From Vibrio syngnathi (GTDB lineage: Bacteria; Pseudomonadota; Gammaproteobacteria; Enterobacterales; Vibrionaceae): 64,000 bases of DNA. The position numbers and the translations under genes are program-made. Where the stretch lies: NCBI RefSeq assembly GCF_002119525.1, contig NZ_CP017916.1, positions 434,001-498,000 on the forward strand, written 5' to 3'. The notes beneath the pieces are model-generated. The model saw only the letters and a program-made list of their open reading frames with translations, had not been told where the DNA came from and made no database searches. This document shows, piece after piece, positions 26,997 through 36,900 of this stretch. Numbering within the stretch: position 1 is the first letter of the stretch; every line of letters begins with the position of its first letter.

Positions 26997-28235
26997 AAAT
27001 GTGGGTATTCTTGGTTGCTCTTTTTGTTACACAGCCAGCATTATCTACCCCCTCTATAGAGATGTTGCATTGGTGGACGGCAGAAGGTGAAGGCTCAGCA
27101 TTGTCGGTGATCGAAGACAGGTTTCGTCTGCTGCCTTTTACATTAAAAAGTGATCCAATTGCAGGAGGAGGCGGTGGGCCTGCTAAATCTATCCTTCAAG
27201 CGAGAGCGATTGCTGGCTATTCACCAGACATCGCGCAGATGGAAGGTCCTGCTATTCAGTCTTGGGCGGCACTAGGGTTCTTAATGGACATGAATGAAGT
27301 CGCTAAATTGAATAACTGGGATCAATCGCTGTACCCTGATATTCAAGCCATTCACAAATACAATGGGAACTATGTTGCCATTCCTCTTAATATTCATAGA
27401 CTAAACTGGATGTGGATAAACACAGAGGTATTAGCTGAACACCAGCTGCCCCCCCCCTAATGATTGGGATTCATTATTGCTGGCATTGAATGTACTAAAA
27501 AACAAAGGTATTACACCACTTGCTTTGGGGGAAGACCCTTGGCAAGTTGTTCAAATTTTTGAAAACATTGCATTCGGAGTGGGTGGTGCTCACTATTATC
27601 GCCAGGCTTTTGTTGATTTAGACTCCGAAGCTTTGAACAGCCCCGAAACACTAGAAGCACTAGATCGCTTTCGATCTCTTGCTAATATTGTTGGAAATGA
27701 TTTATCAAAAATAAGTTGGGATCAAGGAACAAAAGCACTGCTCAAGGGGGAATACGCATTTCAATTTACAGGAGATTGGGCTTTAGGTGAAATGCTAAGC
27801 TCTGGCTCTAGCATTCCTGACTACATTCAATGCAGCCCATTTCCTTCTACGGAAAATGGTTTTATCTACAATGTAGATAGCCTAGCCTTTTTTTCCACTC
27901 GTTCAAATGAAGAACAGAATATAACCTCAATTATGGCCGCGCTATCTGCCCCTGAGTTTCTTTTAGAGTTCAGTAAAAAAAAGGGCTCAATACCAGCACA
28001 AGCTAATATTCCAATTGATGACTTATCGCGGTGCCAACAGAAATCTTATGATGACTATATACGAGCGAGTCGGGATGGTTCGGCAATGCCAAGCTTGACC
28101 GATTCAATGGCTGTTAATCCCGTCATTCAGAATGCAGTTTCGAATGAACTTTATCGTTATTTTATTGATTCATCGATAACGTCTAAAACACTTATCGGTC
28201 ACCTTAATGCTATTAATAATGAAATGTTTCGATAG
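26993..28235 (+). pseudogene. Glucose-type periplasmic sugar-binding protein, interrupted by a frameshift in a C9 run
   Basis: The first part (26993-27460) encodes a signal peptide (cleavage near ALS-TPS) and an N-lobe with MLHWWTAEGEG, GGGGGPAKSILQARA, QMEGPAIQSWAALGFL and PLNIHRLNWMWIN. The second (from about 27456, plus-one frame) continues NDWDSLLLAL, ALGEDPWQ, FIYNVDSLAFF and KKGSIPAQ. These blocks in this order match the family-1 glucose-binding protein GtsA/GltB of Pseudomonas. Nine C at 27449-27457 cause the shift; eight would give one reading frame of about 413 residues. No MalF/MalG permease genes are nearby. It may be a real pseudogene, a slippage switch, or a sequencing error. Confidence 0.87.
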
Positions 28236-28334
28236 TTGATAGCCTACCTACATTGCTATGTCATGAACGAATAGGCATTACTCTTAACCACATTTCTCTG
28301 CCATTGATTAGGGCGAACCTAATGTAAAAAACGA

Positions 28335-28360
28335 GTTACAAACTGCTTGCTATTTGTAAC
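28335..28360. promoter_or_regulatory. Inverted repeat GTTACAAA-N10-TTTGTAAC upstream of the PTS gene
   Basis: A perfect 8-bp inverted repeat about 63 bases before the EIIBC start. Its right half shares TATTTGTAAC with the site before the regulator operon. It is a candidate operator for the neighbouring response regulator. Confidence 0.4.
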
Positions 28361-28422
28361 CTTGAGATTCAATTAGCTTGATAAAGTTCGTTGGTATTCT
28401 AACGATATTAAAGGACTTTATT

Positions 28423-29946
28423 ATGCTAGATAGTTTTAAAAGCGGCTTATCTAAGCTTTCCTTAATTGGTAAAGCATTGATGTTGCCCATATCTATATTA
28501 CCCGCTGCGGGGTTATTACTTGCCTTCGGTGCTAAGCTCGACATTCCCCTAATGATGCGTGCTGGTGGCGTTATATTTGATAACTTAGCTTTACTGTTTG
28601 CGGTAGGAGCCGCGGTTGGTTTGACTAAGGAGTCAGGGATTGCCGCTTTAGCCGCGATTGTCGCTATGGTCGTGATGAATGCGACAATGGGGGTGGCGCT
28701 CGGCATTACACCTGAGATGGCGATGGGGGGTGGTCGTTATGCAATGGTGATGGGTATTCCTTCATTGCAAACGGGTGTCTTTGGCGGACTAATTGCTGGT
28801 ATCCTCGCAGCCGTTATGTATCAACGTTTTTATGATACTAAGCTGCCTGATTTTCTTGGTTTCTTTGCCGGTAAACGCTTTGTACCGATTGTGACTGCGT
28901 TTTCTGCATTCTTAATTGGTTTAGTCTTACCCCATATTTGGTCATATATTCAATCAGGTATTGATGCGCTATCGCATATGGCGAATGGCGGAAACATGTA
29001 CGTCTCAACTTTCATCTACGGATTTATGGAGCGCGCTTTAATTCCAGTTGGTCTCCATCATATTTTTTATAGCCCTTATTGGTTTTCTTTCGGTGAGTAC
29101 ACAACTGCCGCGGGCACCATTGTAAATGGCGATCATACCATTTGGTTTAAAATGCTTGAAGATGGAGTAAAAACGTTCTCAACCAGTGAATACCAAGAAG
29201 CAGGAAAATTCCTATCGGGTAATTTTGCTATCTACATGTTTGCTTTCCCTGCTGCATGTTTAGCTATGTATCATGAAGCGAATGATAAAAATAAAAAAAT
29301 TGTAGCAGGTATTTTAGGCTCTGCTGCTCTTACTTCTTTTGTTACAGGTATAACAGAACCCGTTGAATTTGCTTTTATCTTTGTCGCACCTTTACTTTAT
29401 GTTTTTTCTGCAATCATGGCAGGGGTGTCTTACGCGGTGACTTATGCGTTGGATGTTCATATTGGTAAAACCTTCTCAGCCGGCATTATTGATTTCGTGT
29501 CTTTTGGTGTTCTTCCCGCGATGGATGGGTTCAAAACTAACTGGATCAACGTGATTCTTTGGGGGCTAACCATGGCCGCTATTTATTACACGGTTTTCCG
29601 TTTTGCTATTCGAAAGTTCAATTTGAAAACAGTAGGACGTGAGGATACTCAAAGTAAGGCGATCACTTTGGACAATGAAGATTTAGCTAGTGAAATCACA
29701 ATCTTGATTGGTGGTGCCGCTAACATTACTTCGATAGGAGCATGTATTACGAGATTGCGTTTACAGATTAAAGATCAGGCTCTTGTGGATGAACAAGGAA
29801 TCAAAGACCTAGGTGCTATGGGGGTCATAAAAGTAGGTTCAAGTGGCCTGCAAATTATTTTGGGCTCAAGAGCTCAATTTGTGGCTGATCTTATGAGTGA
29901 AAGAACTGGTGAGTCACCAAGTGCACTATCAACTAACCTAAGTTAA
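28423..29946 (+). CDS. PTS glucose-family EIIBC permease (PtsG/MalX/NagE-like)
   Basis: A 507-residue membrane protein that imports and phosphorylates a hexose, taking phosphate from a separate EIIA. Seen: an EIIC domain (about 10-400) with ILPAAGLLLAFGAKL, GVFGGLIAGI, ALIPVGLHHIFY and the sugar-site block GITEPVEFAFIFVAP; and an EIIB domain (about 425-500) with phospho-acceptor Cys441 in GACITRLRLQI. No EIIA domain is fused, so Crr is the probable donor. AAGGA precedes ATG 28423; the frame extends 15 codons upstream without a ribosome site. Glucose or a related hexose is inferred. Confidence 0.9.
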   Translation: MLDSFKSGLSKLSLIGKALMLPISILPAAGLLLAFGAKLDIPLMMRAGGVIFDNLALLFAVGAAVGLTKESGIAALAAIVAMVVMNATMGVALGITPEMAMGGGRYAMVMGIPSLQTGVFGGLIAGILAAVMYQRFYDTKLPDFLGFFAGKRFVPIVTAFSAFLIGLVLPHIWSYIQSGIDALSHMANGGNMYVSTFIYGFMERALIPVGLHHIFYSPYWFSFGEYTTAAGTIVNGDHTIWFKMLEDGVKTFSTSEYQEAGKFLSGNFAIYMFAFPAACLAMYHEANDKNKKIVAGILGSAALTSFVTGITEPVEFAFIFVAPLLYVFSAIMAGVSYAVTYALDVHIGKTFSAGIIDFVSFGVLPAMDGFKTNWINVILWGLTMAAIYYTVFRFAIRKFNLKTVGREDTQSKAITLDNEDLASEITILIGGAANITSIGACITRLRLQIKDQALVDEQGIKDLGAMGVIKVGSSGLQIILGSRAQFVADLMSERTGESPSALSTNLS

Positions 29947-30152
29947 AAGCACGGGCTACTTCCGATAAAGCTGATGGCAACAAGCTTGTTGTCTCTTATA
30001 CATAAATAGTAACGCTATCAACGTTATGGTTGGTGGCGTCTATTTATATTTAAAATTTTGAAGTTATGACAGCTTTAGTATTCAACTAATGCGCTTTGAG
30101 TAGGATTCAGTTATCATCTGTTGCACGAAATTTTGGTTAGATGTACGGAACT

Positions 30153-31202
30153 ATGCTAAAAGTCGCGATAAATGGATTTGGACGAATAGGGCGCAATGTA
30201 TTGCGCGCTGTCTATGAAAGTGGCAAAAGCCAACAAATCAAAGTAGTAGCGGTCAATGAGCTTGCTCAACCTGACGCTATGGCTCACCTATTGCAGTACG
30301 ACACCAGTCACGGCCGCTTCGGCAAGAAAATATCTAACGATCAAGAGCACATCTATGTGCATCATGGCATTGGTGCTGAAGATAAAGGCGAGTTTGATAC
30401 GATTCGTATCTTACATCTGGCTGATATTGAGCTGTTGCCTTGGCGTGATCTTGAAGTCGATATTGTTCTCGATTGTACCGGTGTTTACGGTTGCCGAGAT
30501 GATGGCCTAGCGCACATCGCTGCTGGAGCTAAAAAGGTACTGTTTTCACACCCTGGTGCTAACGACCTTGATAACACAATTATCTATGGTGTAAATCACG
30601 ATACTATCGAAGCTGACCACCGAATCGTTTCCAATGGTTCATGCACCACTAACTGTATTGTCCCTATCATTAAAGTACTTGATGATGCCTTTGGTATTGA
30701 GTCAGGTACCATTACGACCATTCACTCTTCAATGAATGATCAGCAAGTTATTGATGCATACCATAGCGACTTGCGTCGTACTCGAGCGGCAAGCCAATCT
30801 ATCATTCCTGTCGACACCAAATTGCATAAAGGCATTGAAAGAATCTTCCCGAAATTTTCTAACAAGTTCGAAGCGATATCTGTGCGTGTGCCGACGGTAA
30901 ACGTCACTGCGATGGATTTAAGTGTCACAATTAATACAAATGTGAAAGTTAATGACGTAAATCAAACCATTGTTAATGCTTCCCAGTGTACATTACACAA
31001 TATAGTTGACTATACTGAAGCGCCGCTCGTTTCCATCGACTTTAATCACGATCCCCATAGCGCAATCGTTGATGGTTCACAAACTCGAGTGAGCAATGGC
31101 ACCTTAGTGAAAATGCTGGTGTGGTGTGACAATGAATGGGGCTTTGCGAACCGAATGCTGGATACGGTTCTTGCAATGCAAGCTTCAGAAGGCAAGAAGT
31201 AA
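30153..31202 (+). CDS. epd: D-erythrose-4-phosphate dehydrogenase
   Basis: A GAPDH-family enzyme that oxidises erythrose 4-phosphate to 4-phosphoerythronate for pyridoxal phosphate synthesis. Seen in 349 residues: [17 protein letters not shown] (NAD-binding), the catalytic cysteine in [12 protein letters not shown], and [17 protein letters not shown], where Epd carries SMNDQ. Position before pgk-fbaA is the classical epd operon. ATG 30153 (MLKVAING) is preferred; an in-frame ATG lies four codons upstream. PdxJ, a later enzyme of the same pathway, is encoded at 57814. Confidence 0.95.
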   Translation: MLKVAINGFGRIGRNVLRAVYESGKSQQIKVVAVNELAQPDAMAHLLQYDTSHGRFGKKISNDQEHIYVHHGIGAEDKGEFDTIRILHLADIELLPWRDLEVDIVLDCTGVYGCRDDGLAHIAAGAKKVLFSHPGANDLDNTIIYGVNHDTIEADHRIVSNGSCTTNCIVPIIKVLDDAFGIESGTITTIHSSMNDQQVIDAYHSDLRRTRAASQSIIPVDTKLHKGIERIFPKFSNKFEAISVRVPTVNVTAMDLSVTINTNVKVNDVNQTIVNASQCTLHNIVDYTEAPLVSIDFNHDPHSAIVDGSQTRVSNGTLVKMLVWCDNEWGFANRMLDTVLAMQASEGKK

Positions 31203-31368
31203 GACCTAGAAGCAAATGTGTGGATTATTTATTTTTTAGCTTGAAATAAATACTAAGTGTCCACATATTATTAGCAGTTAAAGCATTACCAGTTGAATAA
31301 TTTATAGGCTTAGCAGGGTTGCTGAGTTTCCAAAACTTTATTTTTATTTAAATTTGAGAGGACAAATC

Positions 31369-32532
31369 ATGTCTGTGATCAAGATGACTGACCTGGAACT
31401 TGCAGGTAAACGCGTATTTATCCGTGCTGACCTAAACGTACCAGTAAAAGACGGTAAAGTAACTTCAGATGCACGTATCCTAGCATCTCTACCAACTATC
31501 AAACTTTGCCTAGAAGCTGGCGCAAAAGTTATGGTTACTTCTCACCTTGGTCGTCCTACTGAAGGCGAGTACAACGAAGAGTTCTCTCTAGCTCCTGTAG
31601 TTAACTACCTAAACGACGCACTAGACTGTGACGTTAAACTAGCGAAAGATTACGTAAATGGTCTTGAGCTAAACGCTGGTGAACTAACTGTTCTTGAAAA
31701 CGTTCGCTTTAACAAAGGCGAGAAGAAGAACGAAGAAGCTCTTTCTAAGCAATACGCTGCACTATGTGACATCTTCGTAATGGATGCATTCGGTACAGCT
31801 CACCGTGCTCAAGCGTCTACACACGGTGTGGGTACTTACGCTCCTGTAGCATGTGCTGGTCCTCTTCTAGCTGCAGAGCTTGAAGCGCTTGGTAAAGCAA
31901 TGGACAACCCAGCTCGCCCACTAGTGGCTATCGTTGGTGGTTCTAAAGTTTCTACTAAACTAACCGTTCTAGAATCTCTTTCTAAAATCGCTGACCAACT
32001 TGTTGTTGGTGGTGGTATCGCGAACACGTTCATCGCTGCTGAAGGCCACAACGTAGGTAAGTCTCTATACGAAGCTGACCTAGTTGAAACGGCTAAGAAG
32101 TTAATGAAAGAGTGTGCTATCCCAGTAGCGACTGATGTTGCATGTGCTAAAGCATTCGACGAAAACGCAGAAGCTGAAATCAAGCACGTTTCTGAAGTTC
32201 AAGACGACGACATGATCTTCGACCTTGGCCCTGATTCAACTGCAGCACTAGCTGAAATCATCGGCAACGCAAAAACGATTCTTTGGAACGGCCCTGTAGG
32301 CGTATTCGAATTCAAAAACTTTGAAGCGGGTACTGCGGGTATTTCTAAAGCAATCGCTGACTCTGAAGGTTTCTCAGTAGCAGGCGGTGGTGACACACTA
32401 GCGGCTATCGACAAGTTCGGTATCAAAGCAGATGTTTCTTACATCTCTACTGGCGGCGGCGCTTTCCTTGAGTTTGTTGAAGGTAAAGTACTTCCTGCAG
32501 TAGCAATGCTTGAAGAGCGTGCTAAAGCGTAA
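31369..32532 (+). CDS. pgk: Phosphoglycerate kinase
   Basis: A glycolytic enzyme of 387 residues that transfers phosphate from 1,3-bisphosphoglycerate to ADP. Seen: [29 protein letters not shown], the hinge and nucleotide blocks [17 protein letters not shown] and [16 protein letters not shown], and [12 protein letters not shown]. The start is MSVIKMTDL at 31369 with GAGAGG upstream. Strongly biased codons indicate high expression. Confidence 0.98.
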   Translation: MSVIKMTDLELAGKRVFIRADLNVPVKDGKVTSDARILASLPTIKLCLEAGAKVMVTSHLGRPTEGEYNEEFSLAPVVNYLNDALDCDVKLAKDYVNGLELNAGELTVLENVRFNKGEKKNEEALSKQYAALCDIFVMDAFGTAHRAQASTHGVGTYAPVACAGPLLAAELEALGKAMDNPARPLVAIVGGSKVSTKLTVLESLSKIADQLVVGGGIANTFIAAEGHNVGKSLYEADLVETAKKLMKECAIPVATDVACAKAFDENAEAEIKHVSEVQDDDMIFDLGPDSTAALAEIIGNAKTILWNGPVGVFEFKNFEAGTAGISKAIADSEGFSVAGGGDTLAAIDKFGIKADVSYISTGGGAFLEFVEGKVLPAVAMLEERAKA

Positions 32533-32687
32533 TTGATTTAGAAAGGCGAGATGTGAATCTCGCCTTTTAACGTTTGCTGCATATCACACTTTTTTGCTAG
32601 AATGGCACAAGTTGTGAGCAAACGATTGCAAATTTTTAAACTTAAGTTTTTTATCTTAAAACGAATAGAATAAATAGGACTATTTCC

Positions 32688-33764
32688 ATGTCTAAGATCT
32701 TCGATTTTGTAAAACCTGGTGTAATTTCTGGCGATGACGTACAGAAAGTATTTGAAGTAGCAAAAGCAAACAAATTTGCTCTTCCTGCAGTAAACGTAAT
32801 CAACACTGATACTATCAACGCTGTTCTTGAAGCTGCTGCTAAAGCTAAAGCTCCTGTTGTTGTTCAGTTCTCTAACGGCGGCGCTGCATTCTTCGCTGGT
32901 AAAGGCGTTAAACTTGAAGGTCAAGGCGCACAAATTCTTGGCGCTGTAGCTGGTGCAAAATACGTTCACGCAGTAGCAGAATCTTACGGTGTTCCAGTTA
33001 TTCTTCATACTGACCACGCTGCTAAGAAACTTCTTCCATGGATCGACGGTCTACTAGACGCTGGTGAAGAGTTCTTCGCTCAAACTGGTAAGCCACTATT
33101 CTCTTCTCACATGCTAGATCTTTCTGAAGAGTCTCTAGAAGAGAACATCGAAACATGTGCAGCTTACTTAGCTCGCATGGCTAAACTAAACATGACAATC
33201 GAGATTGAACTTGGTTGTACTGGTGGTGAAGAAGACGGCGTTGATAACTCTGATATGGACGCATCTGAGCTTTACACTTCTCCTGAAGATGTTGCTTACG
33301 CATACGAGAAACTAAACGCAGTTAGCCCACGTTTCACTATCGCAGCTTCTTTCGGTAACGTACACGGTGTTTACCAAGCTGGTAACGTTGTACTTACTCC
33401 AACTATCCTGCGTGATTCTCAAGCATACTGTGCTGAGAAGTTTGGCATTGCAGCTGACGCTCTTAACTTCGTATTCCACGGTGGTTCTGGTTCTTCTGAA
33501 GCAGAAATCCAAGAGTCTATCGGCTACGGTGTTATCAAAATGAACATCGATACTGATACTCAGTGGGCTTCATGGGATGGCGTTCGTACTTACGAAGCTG
33601 AGAACCGTGATTTCCTACAAGGTCAAATCGGTAACCCAACTGGCGAAGCTGCTCCAAACAAGAAGTTCTACGATCCACGCGTATGGCTACGTGCTGGTCA
33701 GTCTTCAATGGTTACTCGTCTTGAGAAAGCATTCGCTGACCTTAACGCTGTAGACGTACTGTAA
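32688..33764 (+). CDS. fbaA: Class II fructose-bisphosphate aldolase
   Basis: A zinc aldolase of 358 residues. Seen: VILHTDHAAKKLLPWIDG (catalytic Asp and zinc His), MTIEIELGCTGGEEDGVDN, AASFGNVHGVY and FVFHGGSGSSEAEI. It follows pgk, as in the E. coli epd-pgk-fbaA cluster. The 155-base gap before it may carry its own promoter. Codon bias is extreme. Confidence 0.98.
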   Translation: MSKIFDFVKPGVISGDDVQKVFEVAKANKFALPAVNVINTDTINAVLEAAAKAKAPVVVQFSNGGAAFFAGKGVKLEGQGAQILGAVAGAKYVHAVAESYGVPVILHTDHAAKKLLPWIDGLLDAGEEFFAQTGKPLFSSHMLDLSEESLEENIETCAAYLARMAKLNMTIEIELGCTGGEEDGVDNSDMDASELYTSPEDVAYAYEKLNAVSPRFTIAASFGNVHGVYQAGNVVLTPTILRDSQAYCAEKFGIAADALNFVFHGGSGSSEAEIQESIGYGVIKMNIDTDTQWASWDGVRTYEAENRDFLQGQIGNPTGEAAPNKKFYDPRVWLRAGQSSMVTRLEKAFADLNAVDVL

Positions 33765-34140
33765 TTCTTTGAATTAAGTACTCTTTAAGTTTTAAAAACC
33801 CGCTCATTGAGCGGGTTTTTTTATGTCTGATAGAAACTTGTATTAAATATGTGAAAAACCTAGCCTACGGTGAATAAATTTCGTAGTCTTTTAGTTATCG
33901 GTATTTGTGTTTATTGGTAAGTTTTATTAATCCAAAAGCTTACATAAATATGACTTTGCAATCGGTCAAAGATAGGATATCGTGCCGAAAAACTGGACCT
34001 GGTTCAGTTTATAAAAAGGACTTGGCTTTTATTTGCTTTTAACACAGTGACTTAACAGGAGTTAAACTGTTTATTATTGTAAAAGTAAGTTTGGCTTAAG
34101 ACAGTTTAGCTCATAGCATATTATATAGAGGATGCACATT
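33765..34140. other. Intergenic region between fbaA and mscS
   Basis: It holds the fbaA terminator at its left end and AT-rich leader DNA of mscS on the right. GAGGATG lies just before the mscS ATG. Nothing else was recognised. Confidence 0.6.
33794..33822 (+). terminator. fbaA: fbaA terminator
   Basis: AAAACCCGCTC-ATT-GAGCGGGTTTTTTT, a perfect stem with T-run, about 30 bases after the fbaA stop. Confidence 0.93.
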
Positions 34141-35007
34141 ATGGCTGATAGTTCGACAGCGCTTGAGACTCCAATTGTGGATGGTTTGTCTCACGCAGAG
34201 CAGTGGTTAACAAATAACTCAGATCTGTTTATTCAATACGGTGTAAACATTATCTCAGCACTGATAATTCTATTTATTGGTAATCTTATTGTTAAAGCAG
34301 TAGCGAATAGCGTGTCTAAGGTTCTTCAGAAGAAGAAAATGGACCGAGCAGTTGTGGAATTCGTCCATGGTTTAGTTCGTTACTTGTTGTTTGTTATTGT
34401 TTTAATTGCTGCACTTGGTCGTTTAGGCGTTCAAACTGCATCTGTAGTCGCTGTTATTGGTGCGGCTGGTTTGGCTGTTGGTCTTGCACTACAAGGCTCA
34501 CTATCTAACTTTGCTGCGGGTGTACTTATCGTTGCATTCCGTCCATTCAAGTCTGGTGACTACGTGGAGATTGGTGGTGTAGCAGGGTCGGTTGATTCAA
34601 TTCAAATCTTCCAAACCGTTCTAACAACGCCAGACAACAAGATGGTTGTAGTGCCGAACGGTAGCGTTATTGGTAGCCCAATTACAAACTACTCACGTCA
34701 TGATACGCGTCGTATTGATTTGATGATCGGTGTTTCTTACAACGCTGATCTTCAGAAGACAAAAGCGCTACTGACTAAGATCTGTGAATCAGATGAACGA
34801 GTACTGAAAGAACCTGGTGTTAAAGTTGGTGTTCATACACTGGCTGACTCTTCAGTCAACTTTGTTGTTCGTCCATGGGTTAGCACTGCTGACTACTGGA
34901 ATGTTTATTTCGACCTTATGCAAGCTATCAAAGAAGGCTTGGATAACGAAGGTATCGAAATCCCATTCCCGCAAATGGATGTACACATGAATAAAGTTGA
35001 AGCTTAA
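34141..35007 (+). CDS. mscS: Small-conductance mechanosensitive channel MscS
   Basis: An inner-membrane channel of 288 residues that releases solutes on hypo-osmotic shock. Seen: TM1 at about 28-52 (YGVNIISALIILFIGNLIV), TM2 at about 70-90, and the pore helix TM3 with the Ala/Gly-rich AVIGAAGLAVGLALQGSLSNFAAGVLI. The cytoplasmic beta domain follows, with FRPFKSGDYVEIGGVAGSV and VVVPNGSVIGSPITNYS. Length equals E. coli MscS (286). Start 34141 is three codons inside a longer frame and has AGAGGATG upstream. Confidence 0.96.
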   Translation: MADSSTALETPIVDGLSHAEQWLTNNSDLFIQYGVNIISALIILFIGNLIVKAVANSVSKVLQKKKMDRAVVEFVHGLVRYLLFVIVLIAALGRLGVQTASVVAVIGAAGLAVGLALQGSLSNFAAGVLIVAFRPFKSGDYVEIGGVAGSVDSIQIFQTVLTTPDNKMVVVPNGSVIGSPITNYSRHDTRRIDLMIGVSYNADLQKTKALLTKICESDERVLKEPGVKVGVHTLADSSVNFVVRPWVSTADYWNVYFDLMQAIKEGLDNEGIEIPFPQMDVHMNKVEA

Positions 35008-35045
35008 TTTCTAGTTAGTTTTTATAGCTATAAGCTTTTATAAGG

Positions 35046-35078
35046 AAAGGCGGATAACTTAGGTTATTCGCCTTTTTT
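35046..35078 (+). terminator. mscS: mscS terminator
   Basis: AAGGCGGATAAC-TTAG-GTTATTCGCCTT with one bulge or mismatch, followed by a T-run, about 40 bases after the mscS stop. Confidence 0.88.
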
Positions 35079-35121
35079 GTTGGATGAGTAAAGTTTGTTT
35101 GATGACTAAAGAAGAATAGGT

Positions 35122-35751
35122 TTACCCGTATTGCTCAATGAGTCCATTGGCGAGCACAAGTGCAATAGCGAACATCATGGTTGCTACTGCGATATCGATG
35201 CCTTTCTTAACTTTAGGTTTCGATAGCGTTGGACCTAGCTTTGCTGCGCCCAATGACAAAGAATAAAACCACACGAATGAAGCTAAGATAGTCCCCATCG
35301 CAAACGCAACTCTGTCGTTGCCTTCAAATTGCCCACCAATAGATCCAAGAATCACCACGGTATCCAAATAGAGGTGTGGGTTTAATACGGTTACAGCTAA
35401 TGCACCCAAAATAACGGTGCGCTTGCCACGAGCTAATACCTCACCTTTTGATTCATCACTGGTGCGCGTTTTGAATGCACTGCGCAGTGATAGCAAACCA
35501 TATACCGTTAGAAAAGCGATACCGCCCAATGTCACAGAGGTAAGCAGCAATTCATTTTGAGACAGAATTGCTCCGCCACCAAAAATACCCAATGAGATAA
35601 ACAGGGTATCGAGCAGGCTACAAATCGTTGCAGTCGTTAAATGATGATTGCGTTTTATGCCTTGATTTAGGACGTACGCATTTTGTGCGCCTATCGGGAT
35701 TATCATACTTGCCCCTAGACCAAAACCTTGTAATAAAACCCAAAAACTCAT
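35122..35751 (-). CDS. argO: Arginine exporter ArgO (LysE family)
   Basis: A 209-residue inner-membrane exporter with about six hydrophobic segments. Seen: GFGLGASMIIPIGAQNAYVLNQGI, the LysE signature, and VTVLNPHLYLDTVVILGS. It is divergent from argP, whose product activates it in response to arginine or lysine in E. coli. GGAGG precedes ATG 35751. Confidence 0.93.
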   Translation of the reverse strand: MSFWVLLQGFGLGASMIIPIGAQNAYVLNQGIKRNHHLTTATICSLLDTLFISLGIFGGGAILSQNELLLTSVTLGGIAFLTVYGLLSLRSAFKTRTSDESKGEVLARGKRTVILGALAVTVLNPHLYLDTVVILGSIGGQFEGNDRVAFAMGTILASFVWFYSLSLGAAKLGPTLSKPKVKKGIDIAVATMMFAIALVLANGLIEQYG

Positions 35752-35893
35752 TTTAACCTCCACTTAATTAACGATATTTACGTGCTATGTGGCGAAGATA
35801 CTCCGACCCTTTAAATAAGTATAATTAATGATTTTAATCCATTATTAGAGTTGCTAATGTGGTATTGGGTTAGCTTAAAAAGGAAGCAAATTG

Positions 35894-36790
35894 ATGCGTG
35901 GATTGGATTATAAATGGATTGAAGCACTGGATGCCGTTGTGAAACAACGTAGCTTTGAGAGGGCCGCTGAGCAGTTATACATCTCCCAATCAGCGGTGTC
36001 CCAACGTATCAAACAGCTAGAAAAGTGGTTAGCCCAGCCAGCGCTGGTGAGAGAAAACCCACCAAGGCCTACACCAGCAGGAAAAAAACTATTGGGTTTG
36101 TATCGTCGTGTTCGCTTGTTAGAGCACGAGCTTGTGCCTGAGTTAATGAATGAAGAGGGTACTCAGCCACTATCGATATCCATAGCCACCAACGCTGATA
36201 GTTTGGCGACATGGTTGTTACCTGCACTGTCGGATGTGATGAAGTCTCATCAAGTCGAGTTGAACCTCGCGATTCATGGTGAGTCTAGAACCATTGAAAA
36301 AATAAAAAGCGGTGAGGTTGCCGGTGCGATCAGTTTGGAGCCCCAAGCGATCCCTGGATGCAGTGCTGATTACCTCGGTAGGATGGATTATGTGTGTGTG
36401 GCGAGTCCTGACTTTCATCAGCGTTACTTTTCTGAGGGCGTTAACTACGCCACCTTAAGCAAAGCGCCTGCGGTTTCCTATGATCAATACGATGATCTGC
36501 ATAAGAAATTTCTGCATGATCATTTCAATGTACCCAGAGACAGTGTGATTAACCATACGGTCGGCAGTTCAGAAGCATTTGTGCGATTGGCATTATCGGG
36601 GGTTGCCTATTGCTTGATTCCTCGATTACAGATCATCGACGAGCTAGAGTCCGGTGCTTTGATTGATATTACACCGGGCTTTCTGCTGTCTTATCGCATC
36701 TATTGGCACCATTGGCAGCTTGAGAGTGGGGTGCTAAAAGAGGTATCCCAGGCGATATTAAGTTTTGCTCACAATCATTTACCTCAGTAA
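35894..36790 (+). CDS. argP: LysR-family regulator ArgP
   Basis: A 298-residue LysR-type regulator. Seen: an N-terminal helix-turn-helix, [36 protein letters not shown], with the ArgP-typical [17 protein letters not shown]. The effector domain follows ([18 protein letters not shown]). ArgP/IciA binds arginine or lysine and controls argO and lysine or DNA-metabolism genes. Divergent position to argO supports the assignment. ATG 35894 has AGGAAG upstream. Confidence 0.94.
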   Translation: MRGLDYKWIEALDAVVKQRSFERAAEQLYISQSAVSQRIKQLEKWLAQPALVRENPPRPTPAGKKLLGLYRRVRLLEHELVPELMNEEGTQPLSISIATNADSLATWLLPALSDVMKSHQVELNLAIHGESRTIEKIKSGEVAGAISLEPQAIPGCSADYLGRMDYVCVASPDFHQRYFSEGVNYATLSKAPAVSYDQYDDLHKKFLHDHFNVPRDSVINHTVGSSEAFVRLALSGVAYCLIPRLQIIDELESGALIDITPGFLLSYRIYWHHWQLESGVLKEVSQAILSFAHNHLPQ

Positions 36791-36900
36791 GTTGTTGGTT
36801 TTTTCAGCGTCAAAGTTCTGTTAGATGTGCACAATCAGGATTGGCTAAACGATAAATTACTCTATGATGGAAGGACATTTGTTTAGCATAGGTCTACCTA

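Noticed and set aside
28350..28706. Minus-strand open frame of 118 codons opposite the PTS gene
   Set aside because: It lies antisense to EIIBC, has a composition expected of a shadow frame, and has no ribosome site.
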